Below, piece after piece: positions 61,292 through 64,000 of a stretch of 64,000 nt of DNA. The position numbers were made by a program, and so were the translations under genes. Under the pieces are notes generated by a model. It saw only the letters and a list, made by a program, of their open reading frames with translations. It searched no databases and had not been told where the DNA came from. This stretch comes from Mangifera indica (lineage: Eukaryota; Streptophyta; Magnoliopsida; Sapindales; Anacardiaceae): the NCBI RefSeq assembly GCF_011075055.1, contig NC_058149.1, positions 7,322,449 through 7,386,448 of the forward strand, in the 5' to 3' direction. Each line of letters opens with the position of its first letter. Position 1 is the stretch's first letter.

Positions 61292-63149
61292 TATTTTTAT
61301 TTTATTATTTCTCTACTTTCTAAGTTATGCGTAAAGAACAATTTATAGACATTCTTGTGACAGCACAACTACAAATTACCCTATTAGAATAAGGTCAAAA
61401 TCAGTTGCTTCCAGAATTATTTCTAATTTTTTTGTCCAAAGATTCTTTCCACAACTTCCATAAGCTTTTAATAATGCTATATTTATAAATTTAGAGACAT
61501 TAACATGGATTTTCATTGATACTGTGATATGATTTTCATGATTTATATTTGACTTGTTTTCATAAATTTTATCCATGAAAACTGAAATATTTTTTATTTT
61601 ATAATTTTTTTTATCTTTCTTTTTTCAAATTGAATTAATGCAATAATAAAACTATTAGAGATGTGAAATAAAATTGGGGTTTCAATAGGAAAGCCTAGTG
61701 CCTCGACCTTATTCCATAATGTTATGATAAAAGTAGCAAGGATGGAGAGTGTAAGAGATATCACATATACTTGCAATAATACATTAGAGAGTGCTAAGCC
61801 AAACGTTGGGTACAACTAGTGGTGGAAAGTTGATACTAGAGTGCAACAAGTGATATTGAGAATAGACAATATGCAAAGTTCAATACAAATGCTTGGGGTG
61901 GATGTATGGAGGGGTATTGTGTGCCACAAGATAGAAGTAACTATTTTCCAAGGGTGTTGTAATACGATAATGTATTTAAATCTAAAGATAATTGACATCC
62001 CTTTAGTCATTAATGAAAAAAGTAGTTTCTCTTTCAAGAGTATCATCACGAATTCACACAATAACTAAATTTTGTCCGAAGGAATTGATGTTCTAATTTG
62101 GAACCACTAGGTTGTGTCATGAGTTGAATACTCGAAAGATTGTGTAGTGGGCATTTACAAGTACTATATGCACAAGGGTGTGCATTCAAATGGGTGCGGC
62201 AAAGTGTCACAACCTTATTCTACAATGTTGTGACGAGCAATAGGTTTGGAGAGTGTCCAAGTTTTTATGATTTTGTAAACATTCAAGTGGAGTATAATAT
62301 CTAAGACTCAAGATGTGTTTCCATTATTCACATTGACAATGCTTCATATGATTCTGTAAGAGTGAGGTGTTCTATGAACAGTCTTAAGTTTTAGAATCAC
62401 AACCAAATTTGTATAGATAGGTTTTCACCTTAAACTTATTTGATTGATTCGAATTCTAGCTCCAATTTCAGTTATCTAATACTGTTCACATATATCTTTT
62501 TAATTCCCCAAAAAATCTACCACTTACAAGTTATAATGTAGGCAAAATTAAATTGTGATTCATCTTAGTTTGTTTACAAATGTGCCTATAACAAAAATGC
62601 ACTTTAAACTATAAAAATTAAATTTACAAAATATAAAGGAAAAAAGTAACAATCCAGATGGACTTTACATGAGAATCAATTCCAAACTACAAAGTAGTGA
62701 AGAAGCCTCTCTAAGTGTCATTGTAATTTTGAATTGGAAATAACCAAAATCATATCTCACTTGTTTCCTTTTCATAGTCAAGTAAAGATAAGATCAAAAA
62801 AATAAACATTTATCTAAAATTTTATTGGAATGTTGAGCCTTAAAATAGAATCTGTAAGGTACAATAAGTAAAATTCAGCCAACTAAATCCCACCAAGCAA
62901 CATTATACCAATAAAAGGGTAATTCAGTTTCAAGTCCAAAATTCCTATCATGGAATAAGGACTACCACAAAGCACATTCCTGGGGATAAATGATGGTTGC
63001 ATACCTCCTCACACTTTTTGAGTTTCCCATTGTTTGAAAACAACTCACCATTGATGCATTTCTAACATAAATTACAATACTATTTCATGCACTAGCATAA
63101 TCTTAATTGTTGATGTGATTCTCCTCACTAACTTATGCACGCACACTAT
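61292..63149. repeat. OSC 5' flank, copy E
   Basis: It is near-identical to 16298-18110 and similar to 36612-38449. No gene was recognised; the open frames near 61594-62068 are of changing length across copies. Confidence 0.72.
61340..61347 (-). promoter_or_regulatory. TATA-like element upstream of OSC-E
   Basis: TATAAATT lies 49 bases before the exon 1 ATG, as in copies A, C and D. Confidence 0.5.
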
Positions 63150-63930
63150 CAATTTCATTGATAAGATAACATTAACCCATTTCATTAACCTCTTCCTTAG
63201 CATGTTGATAAGGTAACATTAACCCATTTCATTGAGTGTGTTAATTAAGATGAATTATTAAATTAACAATTTTATATATTTTTTCAATTAGTGCAGACTA
63301 TTTATGGTAGGGTCATTGGAAAGGGTCCACTTATATGTACTCTATATACAAATTCAATCAAATTGAGGGTGAAACAACATACTCAAACCATTCCTTCCTC
63401 GACTACAAAGCATGAGGAAGCTTTCCTCAAATGATACGATGAGGTTGCAACATCAAAAGACCATGAAGTATATTGCATAAGAGCAAAGTCCAAAGCCACT
63501 TTTTGGCACACAGTTGTCGAGTTACATCAGTGGCTAACCAACGATGTAAGTGGTATATATCCATTAACTTTGTTTAACTATTTTATACATTCATGAAAAC
63601 ATAAAACAATTTATGTTTTCTTATCAATTATCAATATGTAAATTCCTTCTTAGCACTACTACGTCAACACCATCATAGCAACACGTCATTATCTCATAGA
63701 GTTAGACGATGGCCGACACATTCTTCATGGAGCATATAGACATAACATACAATAGTTAGGATGACTACGAGTGGTCAAAGCTTTTCATAAAGATAGTGGA
63801 GGCAGATTACACGTCGGGTTTATTTTACAAACCATAGGAGGCAGAGGATCAAGTATTGTGTTATAGGGTTTTCAGGGCATTGGTAACTGGCATCGGAATT
63901 GATTAAATATTAAAAAAAATCCTAAAAAAA
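63150..63930 (+). pseudogene. DUF1985/Ulp1-type peptidase fragment, copy 4
   Basis: It is the same segment as at 18111, closest to copy 1. The first exon has a stop (TGA) where copies 1 to 3 read Cys or Arg (FLK-stop-YDEV region, near 63432), and the acceptor is AA rather than AG. The catalytic part is missing. Confidence 0.58.
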
Positions 63931-64000
63931 CCCTAACTAGGATACCCATTTTAGACATATAATCATGAACATACAAAACACACATAGGGTGTTTTAGATT
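63931..64000. repeat. Conserved unit block, copy 5 (cut by the window end)
   Basis: The block start TACCCATTTTAGACATATAATC and the following bases match 18881 onward. This suggests that the tandem array continues beyond the window. Confidence 0.8.

Noticed and set aside
1..64000. tRNA, rRNA, CRISPR arrays and organelle insertions
   Set aside because: No cloverleaf-like, rRNA-like, spaced-repeat or organelle gene sequence was recognised on reading; a tRNA scan was not run.

Overview
The window is nuclear DNA from a flowering plant, very probably a eudicot. It is AT-rich, has canonical GT-AG introns, and is dominated by plant LTR retrotransposons (Athila and Tekay/Del chromovirus lineages), Mutator-like debris and a tandem array of oxidosqualene cyclase (OSC) genes. 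The species cannot be told from the sequence. No tRNA, rRNA, CRISPR or bacterial-type operon was seen.

Layout: 1-8649 is an Athila-type Ty3 element whose 5' LTR is cut by the window edge. From 8650 to the end runs an array of about 11-kb segmental duplications, all in the same orientation (OSC on the minus strand). A full unit reads, low to high coordinate: OSC 3' flank, 15 OSC exons, OSC 5' flank, a broken DUF1985/Ulp1-type (Mutator-associated) peptidase fragment, and a conserved block of unknown origin. There are five OSC copies: A (9.6-14.0 kb, dead, exons 11-15 missing), B (16.1-16.3 kb, one broken exon), C (29.7-36.6 kb, all 15 exons in phase, predicted 766 aa), D (40.8-47.5 kb, dead, all exons represented) and E (54.3-61.3 kb, dead, exons 11-15 missing). 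A Tekay-type element (19779-29087, 5-bp TSD) sits between B and C. A solo Athila-like LTR (58741-60085, 5-bp TSD) sits in intron 2 of E. A long-TIR hairpin element with a 9-bp TSD lies in intron 2 of several copies. Between D and E lie a second hairpin element, an eleven-copy ~120-bp tandem repeat and the longest remnant of the DUF1985/Ulp1 gene.

Functional reading: copy C belongs by motif to the cycloartenol/lanosterol synthase clade, not the beta-amyrin/lupeol clade. By alignment to Arabidopsis CAS1 numbering it carries Asn477 and Val481, the pair that marks plant lanosterol synthases, together with an unusual Asn at the Tyr410 position. It keeps the catalytic DCTAE motif, the YVECT cysteine and the QW motifs. 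Copies A and E have lost the catalytic Asp (SNCTAE) and D has DWTTE, so C is the only copy here that could encode an active cyclase. Both retrotransposons are decayed almost entirely by in-frame stop codons, with few or no frameshifts; the Tekay element shows a strong excess of TAG.
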